DNA of 64,000 nucleotides, taken from contig JBJKVO010000001.1 of assembly GCA_045562555.1 (NCBI GenBank), positions 186,001 through 250,000 of the forward strand. The letters run 5' to 3'. Source of the DNA: UBA2588 sp002339805 (GTDB lineage: Bacteria > Chloroflexota > Dehalococcoidia > Lucifugimonadales > UBA3495). Positions 43,412 through 52,246 of this stretch are shown piece by piece (position 1 is the first letter of the stretch; each line of letters opens with the position of its first letter). Below the pieces are notes generated by a model, which saw nothing but the letters and a program-made list of their open reading frames with translations, ran no database searches and was not told where the DNA came from. A program made the position numbers and the translations under genes.

Positions 43412-43909
43412 ATGCATTTAATTTTATTCAGTATTATCTCAACTGTGCTTCTTGTATGCGCAGTTGGTGTTGTAATATCTCGTAATATAGTGCATTCTGC
43501 TCTGTTTCTTTTATTCGCATTGATTAGTGTAGCTGGAATTTACTTAGTGTTGTTGACTGAATTTTTAGCAATCGTGCAATTACTAATTTATGGTGGCGCG
43601 ATTGTGATTGTAATACTATTTGCATTAATGCTTACGCGTAATGAAGAATACCCTAGAATCCAAAACAATAAACTTTGGCCCATTGCGGGAGTGCTAGCTG
43701 TTTTGGTATGTATCACAATGTCAGTGAGTTATTTTCAATCAGGTGCAATCCAAAATGTACCTAATACTATTGCTCCTGCTGGAGTCAAAAGCTTAGGAAG
43801 TTCGTTGTTTACTACCTGGGCCATACCATTTGAACTAGCATCTTTAGTGTTGCTTGTAGCCTTGATCGGAGCGATTGTGATTGCTAGGTCCGATAAGGAT
43901 GGAAACTGA
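43412..43909 (+). CDS. nuoJ: NADH-quinone oxidoreductase subunit J
   Basis: A 165-residue membrane subunit with five predicted helices. Typical segments: VVISRNIVHSALFLL (about 19-33) and LTEFLAIVQLLIYGGAIVIVILFALML (about 45-71), with the pi-bulge-forming GGAIVI. I set the start at ATG 43412, since the longer open frame from 43334 runs back into nuoI and encodes a hydrophilic stretch unlike the family. The stop is adjacent to the nuoK ATG. Confidence 0.93.
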   Translation: MHLILFSIISTVLLVCAVGVVISRNIVHSALFLLFALISVAGIYLVLLTEFLAIVQLLIYGGAIVIVILFALMLTRNEEYPRIQNNKLWPIAGVLAVLVCITMSVSYFQSGAIQNVPNTIAPAGVKSLGSSLFTTWAIPFELASLVLLVALIGAIVIARSDKDGN

Positions 43910-44230
43910 ATGCTGGAACTGATTCATTTTAATATATTAAGTGTTCTTTTATTTTCTGTTGGGTTGTACGGGGTATTAGCTAGAAAGAGTGCCATTTTGA
44001 TAATAATGGCAATAGAATTGATGCTGAATGCAGTTAATATCAATTTTATAGCTGCTGCAGCATTCAATCATGGAAATGGCTTATTTACCAATTTTGATGG
44101 ACACATTTTGACAATATTTATAATTACAATAGCTGCAGCTGAAGTTGGGCTAGCGTTGGCCCTTATACTACGCATATTTAGAAATAAAGCTACCGTTAAT
44201 GTCGATTCGTTCGACATTATGAAGCTATAG
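43910..44230 (+). CDS. nuoK: NADH-quinone oxidoreductase subunit K
   Basis: A 106-residue subunit with three helices related to MrpC. It has GLYGVLARKSAIL (about 18-30), the key acidic helix IIMAIELMLNAVNINF (Glu near 36) and ITIAAAEVGLALALIL with a second Glu near 72. It takes part in proton translocation. It begins directly after the nuoJ stop. Confidence 0.95.
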   Translation: MLELIHFNILSVLLFSVGLYGVLARKSAILIIMAIELMLNAVNINFIAAAAFNHGNGLFTNFDGHILTIFIITIAAAEVGLALALILRIFRNKATVNVDSFDIMKL

Positions 44231-44265
44231 TTTCGATTTTTTTAGGAGTTGATGGTTAATATAGC

Positions 44266-46182
44266 ATGCAATATTTCTGGTTAATCCCTGTAATCAGCTT
44301 TATAGCATTTATTATTACAAGTTTGATTGGGAATAAAATTCTCAAGCAAGCTTGGATATTCCCTATGCTAGCAATCGTGTTGGGGTTGGGCATTTATTGT
44401 TTCGGTCTTACAGAGTATTTGCAGTCTAGATTTGATTTGGAGCATTGTTTTAGAAGTTCTGTAACTGGAATGGTTGGTTGCAATTATAGTGTTGAATGGT
44501 TTACTGCAGGAGTTCGTGGTGCTGACTCAGTTAATTCATTTCTTGGTTTTACTGTAGATCCTCTAAGTTTATCTGTGGCCGGATTAGCGATATTTGTCGC
44601 TTTGATGGTTCAGATATACTCAATTGGATATATGAAGGATGACCCCCGGTTTGCTTGGTATTATTCTGTGCAAGCTTTATTTATTTCATCCATGATTCTT
44701 TTAGCATTGTCCGATAATTTCTTACTTTTGTACGTTGCTTGGGAATTAGTAGGACTATGTTCGTATTTACTGATAGGATTTTGGTACGAAAAGCCTGAGG
44801 CAAAAGAGGCAGCCAAAAAAGCATTTACAGTTACCCGATTGGGAGATGTGGGTCTTTTAATTGGTATTCTGTTGATATGGATAGAAGTTGGTTCTTTCAA
44901 TATGAGTGACTTATTTACTCAAGTTGGATCAGGGGAAATAGCTTCTTGGACAATATTTTCCATCAGTGGCCTGCTGTTTCTTGGTGCTATGGGTAAATCT
45001 GCTCAATTTCCTTTTCATGTTTGGTTGCCGGATGCAATGGAAGGACCAACTCCTGTGAGTGCGCTGATACACGCTGCTACTATGGTTGCTGCTGGAGTGT
45101 ACTTGGTCGCTAGGGCGTACCCTCTCTTCGTTCAATCAGAAGCCATGATGATTATTGTTTCATGTGTTGGTTTGATCACTGCTATAGGGGCTGCCTTGAT
45201 TTGCTGTGTGTCAGTAGACTTGAAAAGAGCATTGGCGTATTCCACAATCAGTCATTTGGGATTGATGATGCTAAGCTTAGGAGCATTCGGGTATACGGCT
45301 GCAATACTACATTTATTGGCTCACGGATTCAGCAAAGCATTGTTGTTCTTGGGTTCAGGAAACATAATGCACTCTATAGATGATTTGAACATTAATAGAA
45401 TGGGCGGGCTGAAGTCTGTATTGCCTGCTACGACTATTCTATTCTGTATTGGGGCTCTTTCATTAGCAGGTATTCCGTTACTGTCAGGGTTTTGGAGCAA
45501 AGATGAAGTTATCGTTTCTATCGTCCATAACAGGAACATTGTATTCGCGATTTCATCCATGGTTTTGGTGTTTTTGAGTGGGTTTTATATGATCAGGTTA
45601 ATCATAGTACCATTCTTTGGTTCTCCCAATAGAGATTATAGCCATGCTCATAAACTTCCATTTGTGATGCTTGCACCTATGGGGGTTTTAGCAGTAGTGG
45701 TGGTGTTGTTTGGATGGATTGCTCTCTATATGCCAGGCGCGCCTGCTAGTTTTGGAACTTTCCTGTTTTATTCTCATCCTAAGAATTTTCATTTAGAGCC
45801 CGATATCGCGATCATAACTTTAGTCATTACGTTGTTATCGTTTGGATTCGGATATTTGATTTACGTGAAAAGGTTTTCTATTTTTCAAAATATGAGAATC
45901 AAGGCAAGACTGATTATTGAAATTGTAGAAAACAAATACTATATAGATGAACTGTATCAAATATTAGTAGATAAGCTTGTTTTGCCCGCAGCTGGATTGG
46001 TAGCCTTATTCGATCGGATTCTAGTTAATGATGTTGGAATTAATGGTCCTGGATACGTTACTAGAACTGTCGGGTCAATAATCAGACACCACATAACCGG
46101 CAGAATTTATGTATATTTGGCACTTATGACTACTGGAATGATAGTGTTAGGAATCATTTGGTTGGGGATAGTGATTCTCTAA
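44266..46182 (+). CDS. nuoL: NADH-quinone oxidoreductase subunit L
   Basis: A 638-residue antiporter-like subunit with about 14-16 helices and the long lateral helix at the C-terminus. Signature segments: DPLSLSVAGLAIFVALMVQIYSIGYM, YVAWELVGLCSYLLIGFWYE (TM5 Glu), LGAMGKSAQFPFHVWLPDAMEGPTPVSALIHAATMV (Lys and His in the channel) and LKRALAYSTISHLGLMM. It pumps protons at the distal end of complex I. Its TAA overlaps the nuoM start. Confidence 0.96.
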   Translation: MQYFWLIPVISFIAFIITSLIGNKILKQAWIFPMLAIVLGLGIYCFGLTEYLQSRFDLEHCFRSSVTGMVGCNYSVEWFTAGVRGADSVNSFLGFTVDPLSLSVAGLAIFVALMVQIYSIGYMKDDPRFAWYYSVQALFISSMILLALSDNFLLLYVAWELVGLCSYLLIGFWYEKPEAKEAAKKAFTVTRLGDVGLLIGILLIWIEVGSFNMSDLFTQVGSGEIASWTIFSISGLLFLGAMGKSAQFPFHVWLPDAMEGPTPVSALIHAATMVAAGVYLVARAYPLFVQSEAMMIIVSCVGLITAIGAALICCVSVDLKRALAYSTISHLGLMMLSLGAFGYTAAILHLLAHGFSKALLFLGSGNIMHSIDDLNINRMGGLKSVLPATTILFCIGALSLAGIPLLSGFWSKDEVIVSIVHNRNIVFAISSMVLVFLSGFYMIRLIIVPFFGSPNRDYSHAHKLPFVMLAPMGVLAVVVVLFGWIALYMPGAPASFGTFLFYSHPKNFHLEPDIAIITLVITLLSFGFGYLIYVKRFSIFQNMRIKARLIIEIVENKYYIDELYQILVDKLVLPAAGLVALFDRILVNDVGINGPGYVTRTVGSIIRHHITGRIYVYLALMTTGMIVLGIIWLGIVIL

Positions 46183-47696
46183 TGAACGAATTATATAACA
46201 TAATGGCTTTCGTTCTTATAGCCCTGCCTTTGATGGCAGCTTTAGTATTCATGGTGCTACCTAATCTAACTTCTAAGAGTTATTGGCTCTTATCATCGAT
46301 AATTTCTGTGATAACTTTTGGCATTTCTGTATTTCTTTTCATGTCATATGACACGTTGACAGGAGGCACGCAATTTTCATTTACCGTTCCATGGTTAGAT
46401 CAAGGTATTAATATATCCTTTGGCTTAGGGCTAACTGGGATAAGTGCATCCATGGTTTTATTGAATGGAATAGTCCTCCTGGGAGCTTGCCTCATATCAG
46501 GTGATATTGAAAAAAGAGGACGGGACTTTTATGTGTTACTACTGACGCTTGGGGGAGGAGTATTTGGTGTATTCTTATCTTCCGATTTATTTTTCTTTTT
46601 CCTCTTCTATGAATTAGCAGTTTTACCTATGTATTTACTGATTGCGGTTTGGGGAAGCTCTACGGATTTTGGATCTTTTACCAGAAGCAAAGAATATGGT
46701 GCTATGAAACTCATGATGGTATTAGTTGCTGCTAGTGTTTTAATTTGGGTGGGGATCATAGCAATTTTCGTTGAGACATATTTGCACGGTACTCCGACTT
46801 TTGCATTTGAAGAATTGAGGAGATTGTCTGAAAATGGTCTATTCAGTGTAGAGTTCCAGAACTGGGTATTCTTATGCTTCATGATTGGTTTTGGTGTATT
46901 GTCAGGTTTATGGCCTTTTCATACCTGGTCTCCAGATGGCCATGTTGCAGCGCCAACAGGTGTCAGCATGCTGCATGCAGGCGTATTGATGAAGCTAGGT
47001 GCGTTTGGAATTATTCAAATTGGTATAGTGATATTGCCATTAGGTGCTCAAACCTGGATGCCATTATTGATGGTTCTTGGAATAGTTAATGTCATTTATG
47101 GAGCAGTATCTGCAATGTCTCAAACAGACTTGAAATATATCATCGGATATTCTAGCGTAAGTCATATGGGGTATGTATTAATTGGCGCTGCGACTCTTAA
47201 TTCAATTGGTATTTCCGGCGCAGTTCTCCAGATGTTCTCTCATGGTATTATGACGGCCCTCATGTTCGTATTGGTAGGAGCTATTTATCATAGGGCCCAT
47301 ACCAGAGACATCTATGTCTTAAACGGTCTTATCAAGACTATGCCTCATATCTGCGTATTGTTTATAATAGCCGGATTTGCTTCACTCGGATTACCTGGAT
47401 TAAGTGGATTCATAGCTGAATTTCTAATCTTCCTGGGTGTGATTAAAATTTCGTTCTGGATTGCAGCACTAGCCGTATTAGGAGCAGCTCTGACAGCTGT
47501 GTACATATTGAGATTAATAGCTCGAACGATTGTTGGGCCTGTGGATAGCAGCTTATCTGATCTTCCTGATGCAAATATCTATGAAAAAATAGTTTCCGTA
47601 GCGCTAGCTTCAGTGCTAGTCGCAGTGGGTGTATGGCCGGCCCTATTATTAGATTCTATTAATGTAGGCGTGGCCACTATAATGAGTGCATTATGA
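46182..47696 (+). CDS. nuoM: NADH-quinone oxidoreductase subunit M
   Basis: A 504-residue antiporter-like subunit. ATG 46182 overlaps the nuoL stop by one base and gives a normal N-terminus; the frame also opens upstream at 46158 within nuoL. Segments: FFLFYELAVLPMYLLIAVWG (TM5 Glu), LSGLWPFHTWSPDGHVAAPTGVSMLHAGVLMKLGAFG and LKYIIGYSSVSHMGYVLIG. It is one of the three Mrp-like proton pumps of complex I. The stop overlaps nuoN (ATGA). Confidence 0.95.
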   Translation: MNELYNIMAFVLIALPLMAALVFMVLPNLTSKSYWLLSSIISVITFGISVFLFMSYDTLTGGTQFSFTVPWLDQGINISFGLGLTGISASMVLLNGIVLLGACLISGDIEKRGRDFYVLLLTLGGGVFGVFLSSDLFFFFLFYELAVLPMYLLIAVWGSSTDFGSFTRSKEYGAMKLMMVLVAASVLIWVGIIAIFVETYLHGTPTFAFEELRRLSENGLFSVEFQNWVFLCFMIGFGVLSGLWPFHTWSPDGHVAAPTGVSMLHAGVLMKLGAFGIIQIGIVILPLGAQTWMPLLMVLGIVNVIYGAVSAMSQTDLKYIIGYSSVSHMGYVLIGAATLNSIGISGAVLQMFSHGIMTALMFVLVGAIYHRAHTRDIYVLNGLIKTMPHICVLFIIAGFASLGLPGLSGFIAEFLIFLGVIKISFWIAALAVLGAALTAVYILRLIARTIVGPVDSSLSDLPDANIYEKIVSVALASVLVAVGVWPALLLDSINVGVATIMSAL

Positions 47697-49165
47697 TACC
47701 TGAATCAAGTAACTTATTACTGTTAATGCCAGAATTTGTTTTGGCTGGACTAGCTCTGGTTGTGTTTGCATCTGATTTGATTATCCCAGAAGGAAAGAAA
47801 GAATGGGTTGGAAGACTTGCCGTAATGGGATTGATAGGTCTTCTATGCGTAACAATATTCTCTGTTATGGGAGTTAACGAGTATGTGTACAATGATTTCT
47901 TATTAGTTGACCACTATTCTTTTGTGTTTAAGATCATTTTTATTACTGTTGGGATATTAACCATATTAATATCAGAGGAATTTGTTAAAGAAAACCTGAC
48001 CTCTCAAGGCGAATATTATGGGTTACTGTTGTTAGCAATTCTAGGCATGAACATGCTGATTCAAAGTCAGGAATTTCTGACTGCATATATTTCATTGGAA
48101 TTATTAAGTTTTTGTCTATATGTATTGGTAGGTTACTCAAAATTCAACCCGAAATCTAACGAAGCAGCTATTAAATATATAATCTTTGGTACATTTTCTT
48201 CCGCCATATTCTTATACGGTTTAAGTATGGTTTATTCCATTGTTGGTAGTACGCAATATAGTGATATATCTGGAACCTTAGCTGCTTCTAACGCAATGGA
48301 TCCAGTAGCAATTTTGGGTATAGCTCTAATCATGATAGGCATTGGATTCAAAATTGGTATAGTACCGTTTCACGCCTGGATTCCAGATGTATACGAAGGA
48401 GCTCCTACACCTGTTACAGCTTACTTGGCTATTGGAGCCAAAATAGCAGCCTTCGCGTTTTTGGCTAGGGTTGTTATTGGAGTTATGCTTCCAGCAGAAG
48501 AGCTGTGGGAGAATTGGCAAATGATTCTTGCTATTTCAGCCGTAGCGACTATGTTAGTAGGCAATGGGATTGCTATTGTGCAAACAAAAGTAAAAAGAAT
48601 GCTCGCTTACTCGTCTATCGGTCATAGCGGAGTTTTATTATCAGCTGTTGTAGTCATGGGCTCGACTAATGGTATTGTCATAGAGAGTTTAGGATACTAT
48701 TTAATAGGGTATGCCGTTACCAGCTTCGCTGTTTTTAGTGCAATAACTGCGGTGACTTATAGGAATGGTGTTGAATTGATCAAAGATTTCGCAGGGCTCT
48801 CTGATCAAAAACCACTGTTGGCGGCTTCTATAGCAATCGGACTGTTTTCATTGGCTGGGTTGCCTTTGTTCGTAGGATTCACTATTAAGTTTTACCTGTT
48901 TTCGTCAATAGCCATTGGAGGGTATCTATGGTTGGCAGGTATAGCTGTTTTCGCTAGTTTGATATCACTTTATTATTACTTGATAATGATTAAAAGTATG
49001 TATGTGGATACTGCTTCAAGTGAAGTAATACATAATAATATTATCGTCAAATGGCCGATGAAAACCGTGATTTTAGTATCAATTATAGCTACCATTGTTT
49101 TAGGAATTTACCCAGAACCCTTAGTAAATCAGATTAATGAGATCAGCAATCTGTTCACCCCATAA
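47693..49165 (+). CDS. nuoN: NADH-quinone oxidoreductase subunit N
   Basis: A 490-residue antiporter-like subunit. It includes YISLELLSFCLYVLVGY (TM5 Glu), FKIGIVPFHAWIPDVYEGAPTPVTAYLAIGAKIAAF (channel Lys/His) and VKRMLAYSSIGHSGVLL. It closes the operon nuoA-B-C-D-H-I-J-K-L-M-N; the NADH module nuoEFG lies 31 kb away at 8.2-13.1 kb. ATG overlaps nuoM by four bases. Confidence 0.95.
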   Translation: MIPESSNLLLLMPEFVLAGLALVVFASDLIIPEGKKEWVGRLAVMGLIGLLCVTIFSVMGVNEYVYNDFLLVDHYSFVFKIIFITVGILTILISEEFVKENLTSQGEYYGLLLLAILGMNMLIQSQEFLTAYISLELLSFCLYVLVGYSKFNPKSNEAAIKYIIFGTFSSAIFLYGLSMVYSIVGSTQYSDISGTLAASNAMDPVAILGIALIMIGIGFKIGIVPFHAWIPDVYEGAPTPVTAYLAIGAKIAAFAFLARVVIGVMLPAEELWENWQMILAISAVATMLVGNGIAIVQTKVKRMLAYSSIGHSGVLLSAVVVMGSTNGIVIESLGYYLIGYAVTSFAVFSAITAVTYRNGVELIKDFAGLSDQKPLLAASIAIGLFSLAGLPLFVGFTIKFYLFSSIAIGGYLWLAGIAVFASLISLYYYLIMIKSMYVDTASSEVIHNNIIVKWPMKTVILVSIIATIVLGIYPEPLVNQINEISNLFTP

Positions 49166-49182
49166 ATTTAGAGGATGGAAAA

Positions 49183-49707
49183 ATGATTGTATCCATAATA
49201 GGCAGCAGTACTGCTTTACCACATCATATTGTTATGGCGAGAGAACTAGGCATTGAACTAGCGAAAAATATCAATGTGGATTATGTAGTTTGCGGAGGTA
49301 TGGGTGGTATTATGGAAGCGATCTGTGAGGGAGTCCAGATTGGAATAAGAGAAGGGTTTGCATGCCAAACTATTGGTATATTACCAGGCAATGATAAGTC
49401 CGCCGGAAACCAATACATTGATATCTCAATCGTTACAGGTATGGGATTTGCTAGGAATATAGTCGTAGCACTTACTGGAGATGTAGTGATTGCTGTAGGA
49501 GGGGCGTATGGAACTTTGTCAGAATTAGGGCATGCATTGTCCGAAGGGCGCCCGACTATTTCTTTGGATTCTTGGGATTTAACAACTACAGGCGAAGGCG
49601 AAGTTGTTTCTGAAAAATCCATGTTTACACGAGTTAGTAGCGTTGCAGATACTATCACTGCATTAAATGATGTAGTCAATAAATTGAATCATAAGGATGA
49701 CATATGA
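49183..49707 (+). CDS. LOG/TIGR00725-family nucleotide-binding protein
   Basis: A 174-residue Rossmann-like protein of the SLOG/LOG superfamily. It has VVCGGMGGIMEAICEG (about residues 35-50) and the phosphate-binding VGGAYGTLSELGHAL (about 104-118), matching the P-G-G-x-G-T-x-x-E pattern of LOG proteins. Some relatives are cytokinin riboside monophosphate phosphoribohydrolases; TIGR00725 members are uncharacterised. ATG at 49183 with AGAGGATGG upstream. Its stop overlaps the eno start (ATGA). Confidence 0.78.
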   Translation: MIVSIIGSSTALPHHIVMARELGIELAKNINVDYVVCGGMGGIMEAICEGVQIGIREGFACQTIGILPGNDKSAGNQYIDISIVTGMGFARNIVVALTGDVVIAVGGAYGTLSELGHALSEGRPTISLDSWDLTTTGEGEVVSEKSMFTRVSSVADTITALNDVVNKLNHKDDI

Positions 49708-51002
49708 CTGCCGTCAAATCTATAACAGCTTTAGAGATACTGGATTCCAGAGGGAATCCCACAGTGGGATGTACTGTTATATTAAACGATGGTTCTGAAG
49801 GAACTGCGTACGTGCCTTCTGGCGCTAGCACTGGTCAACACGAAGCTTATGAATTAAGGGATGATGACCGTACTAGATACTTAGGGAAAGGAGTAAAAAC
49901 TGCAGTGTCTAACGTTAACGAAATAATAAATACATCGTTGACGCAGAGTCAATATGATAGCTTTTGGGAGTTTGATAAAGCTCTTATTGGATTGGATCAT
50001 ACAGCAAATAAGAGCTCTATTGGGTCAAATGCGATTTTGTCAGTCTCACTAGCAGCTGCCAAGGCCTTTGCTAAATCTAATGGTAATATGCCCCTTTGGA
50101 ATTATCTGGCACAAGATAATAACAAGCCTCCAGAATTACCAGTGCCGATGCTTAATATATTGAATGGCGGGAGACATGCATCAAATTCTACAGATATTCA
50201 AGAATTTATGATCATACCTGCAGGGTTTGATTCATTTAATGAATCGTTGAGGGCAGGAGTTGAAATTTATCATACTCTCAAATCGATTCTAGGGTCTTTG
50301 GGACATAATTTGAACGTGGGAGATGAAGGCGGATTTGCTCCAGAATTGAATTCGAATGAAGAAGCTCTTGATCTAATCATGCAAGCTATAGAGCGTTCAG
50401 GATACGAGGCTGGGACACAAATAATGCTCGCCTTGGACGTAGCTGCATCAGAATTATATAACGAAGATACAGATTCCTATTTATTGGAAAGAGAAGGAAT
50501 TACTGTAAATTCACATGATCTAATTAGCATATATCAAGGTTGGCTAAATAAATTTCCGATTATTAGCATAGAAGACGGATTAAATGAAGATGATTGGGAT
50601 GGATGGATAGAATTGAACCATAGATTAGGAAGTCACATCCAGTTGGTCGGTGATGATTTATTAGTTACAAATATCGAGAGAGTTCACACCGCAAATGATT
50701 TAGGAGCATGCAACTCAATTTTATTGAAACCTAATCAGATAGGATCGATGTCGGAGACTTTACGAGCATTGAGATTAGCGAAAGCAAACGATTGGACTAC
50801 AGTAATGAGCCATAGATCAGGCGAGACGGAAGATAACACTATTGCAGATTTGGCGGTTGGTTGGGCTGCAGGCCAGATAAAAACAGGAGCGCCAGCTAGA
50901 TCTGATAGGGTAGCAAAATATAACCGACTACTTCAAATAGAGAATCAATTGGGGAATAATGCAGTTTTTACTGGCAAAAAGGTGTTTTCGAATTTTGTCT
51001 AA
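49704..51002 (+). CDS. eno: Enolase
   Basis: A 432-residue phosphopyruvate hydratase. LDSRGNPTVG (about 12-21), a Ser-loop VPSGASTGQHEA (about 36-47), GSNAILSVSLA, VGDEGGFAPEL (about 200-210), metal-site IEDGLNEDDWDGW (about 288-300), LLKPNQIGS and SHRSGETED (about 372-380). It converts 2-phosphoglycerate to phosphoenolpyruvate in glycolysis. Cotranscribed with the LOG gene, and near GAPDH. Confidence 0.96.
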   Translation: MTAVKSITALEILDSRGNPTVGCTVILNDGSEGTAYVPSGASTGQHEAYELRDDDRTRYLGKGVKTAVSNVNEIINTSLTQSQYDSFWEFDKALIGLDHTANKSSIGSNAILSVSLAAAKAFAKSNGNMPLWNYLAQDNNKPPELPVPMLNILNGGRHASNSTDIQEFMIIPAGFDSFNESLRAGVEIYHTLKSILGSLGHNLNVGDEGGFAPELNSNEEALDLIMQAIERSGYEAGTQIMLALDVAASELYNEDTDSYLLEREGITVNSHDLISIYQGWLNKFPIISIEDGLNEDDWDGWIELNHRLGSHIQLVGDDLLVTNIERVHTANDLGACNSILLKPNQIGSMSETLRALRLAKANDWTTVMSHRSGETEDNTIADLAVGWAAGQIKTGAPARSDRVAKYNRLLQIENQLGNNAVFTGKKVFSNFV

Positions 51003-51014
51003 TAGAGTAAAACT

Positions 51015-51173
51015 ATGGTGAGAGCAAATTGGTATTCTGATCATCCTGCTGCATGTACATGTACAGAATGTGGGGAGAAAAAGAAGATACAAAATCTTGA
51101 TCGTAAAATTGGACGTAATGAGAAATGTCCCTGCGGAAGTGATAAGAAATATAAGAGATGTCACGGTAAGTAG
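51015..51173 (+). CDS. SEC-C motif zinc-binding peptide (52 aa)
   Basis: ATG 51015 to TAG 51173 encodes 52 residues. The C-terminus ends KCPCGSDKKYKRCHGK, a textbook SEC-C zinc motif (C-x-C-x8-C-H) as found at the end of SecA and in small free-standing proteins; the N-terminal half has CTCTEC, a second likely metal site. The role is unknown. It sits between eno and gap and is short enough to be missed by length filters. Confidence 0.82.
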   Translation: MVRANWYSDHPAACTCTECGEKKKIQNLDRKIGRNEKCPCGSDKKYKRCHGK

Positions 51174-51226
51174 ATTTTGGTAAAATTTTGGTGATTAGAT
51201 AATGAATAGAATTGGAGGCAGCGATA

Positions 51227-52243
51227 GTGACTACTAAGATAGGGATTAACGGGTTTGGCAGAATCGGTAGATTAGTAACTAGGGCATGGTTGGAAGATTA
51301 TAAAGATCTAGATGTGGAAATTTGTGCCGTTAATGGTTTAAGTGATGTCGCTACTTATGCTCACCTTTTCAAACACGATACCACCTATGGTAATTACTCC
51401 GGGGATGTCCAAACTGCCGGTAATGATTTGATCATTGATGGTCACAGTGTGAGAGTCTTTAGTGAACGTGAACCAGCAAACATACCCTGGTCTGAATTAG
51501 GAATAGACATCGTTATTGAGTCCACCGGCAAATTTACTGATTCTTCAAAAGCTGTCGCTCATATAGAAAGTGGAGCACAAAAAGTGTTGGTATCAGCCCC
51601 TGCGAAAGGTGCGGATGCGACAATAGTATTGGGCATTAATGAAAATATTTATGATAGTAAATCTCACCAGATAGTGTCTAACGCTTCTTGCACTACGAAT
51701 TGTTTTGCTCCAATGGTTAAAGTGTTGCAGGATGCTTTTGGAATCGAGCACGGACTAATGTCAACAATACATTCATTTACTAATGATCAGTCGGTATTAG
51801 ATAGAGGACATAAGGATTTACGTAGAGCACGGACAGCATCCATGAATATTATACCTACTACTACTGGCGCTGCGAGATCGGTGGGTGTTGTGATCCCCGA
51901 ATTGGAAGGAAAGCTACATGGGATAGCCTACAGGGTTCCCACAAATACATGCTCAGCTACTGATTTTACTGCTAACTTGTCAGTCTCAGTCACTGTGGAA
52001 GAGGTAAATGAGGCTTTCAAAAAAGCTTCAGAAACAAACTTAAAAGGTATATTGGAATATAGTGAGGAACCATTGGTGAGTTCAGACTTTAGAGGGAATT
52101 CTCACAGTTGCATATTTGATTCTTTGTCTACCATTGTGATGCAAGATAATATGGTGAAAATACTAGGATGGTATGACAATGAATGGGGTTACTCTTGTAG
52201 AACTATTGAGTTGTGCTCATTGATGGGTAAATCTTTGGACTGA
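51227..52243 (+). CDS. gap: Glyceraldehyde-3-phosphate dehydrogenase, type I
   Basis: A 338-residue enzyme. GTG 51227 is preferred because GGAGG (51214-51218) is 8 nt upstream and MTTKIGINGFGRIGRL is the normal N-terminus; the frame also opens at TTG 51212. The NAD fold is GINGFGRIGR (about 6-15); the catalytic Cys is in SNASCTTNC (about 150-158); the partner His is in RARTASMNIIPTTTGAA region and NEWGYSCR is near the end. It catalyses the NAD-linked oxidation step of glycolysis. Confidence 0.95.
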   Translation: MTTKIGINGFGRIGRLVTRAWLEDYKDLDVEICAVNGLSDVATYAHLFKHDTTYGNYSGDVQTAGNDLIIDGHSVRVFSEREPANIPWSELGIDIVIESTGKFTDSSKAVAHIESGAQKVLVSAPAKGADATIVLGINENIYDSKSHQIVSNASCTTNCFAPMVKVLQDAFGIEHGLMSTIHSFTNDQSVLDRGHKDLRRARTASMNIIPTTTGAARSVGVVIPELEGKLHGIAYRVPTNTCSATDFTANLSVSVTVEEVNEAFKKASETNLKGILEYSEEPLVSSDFRGNSHSCIFDSLSTIVMQDNMVKILGWYDNEWGYSCRTIELCSLMGKSLD

Positions 52244-52246
52244 TAA

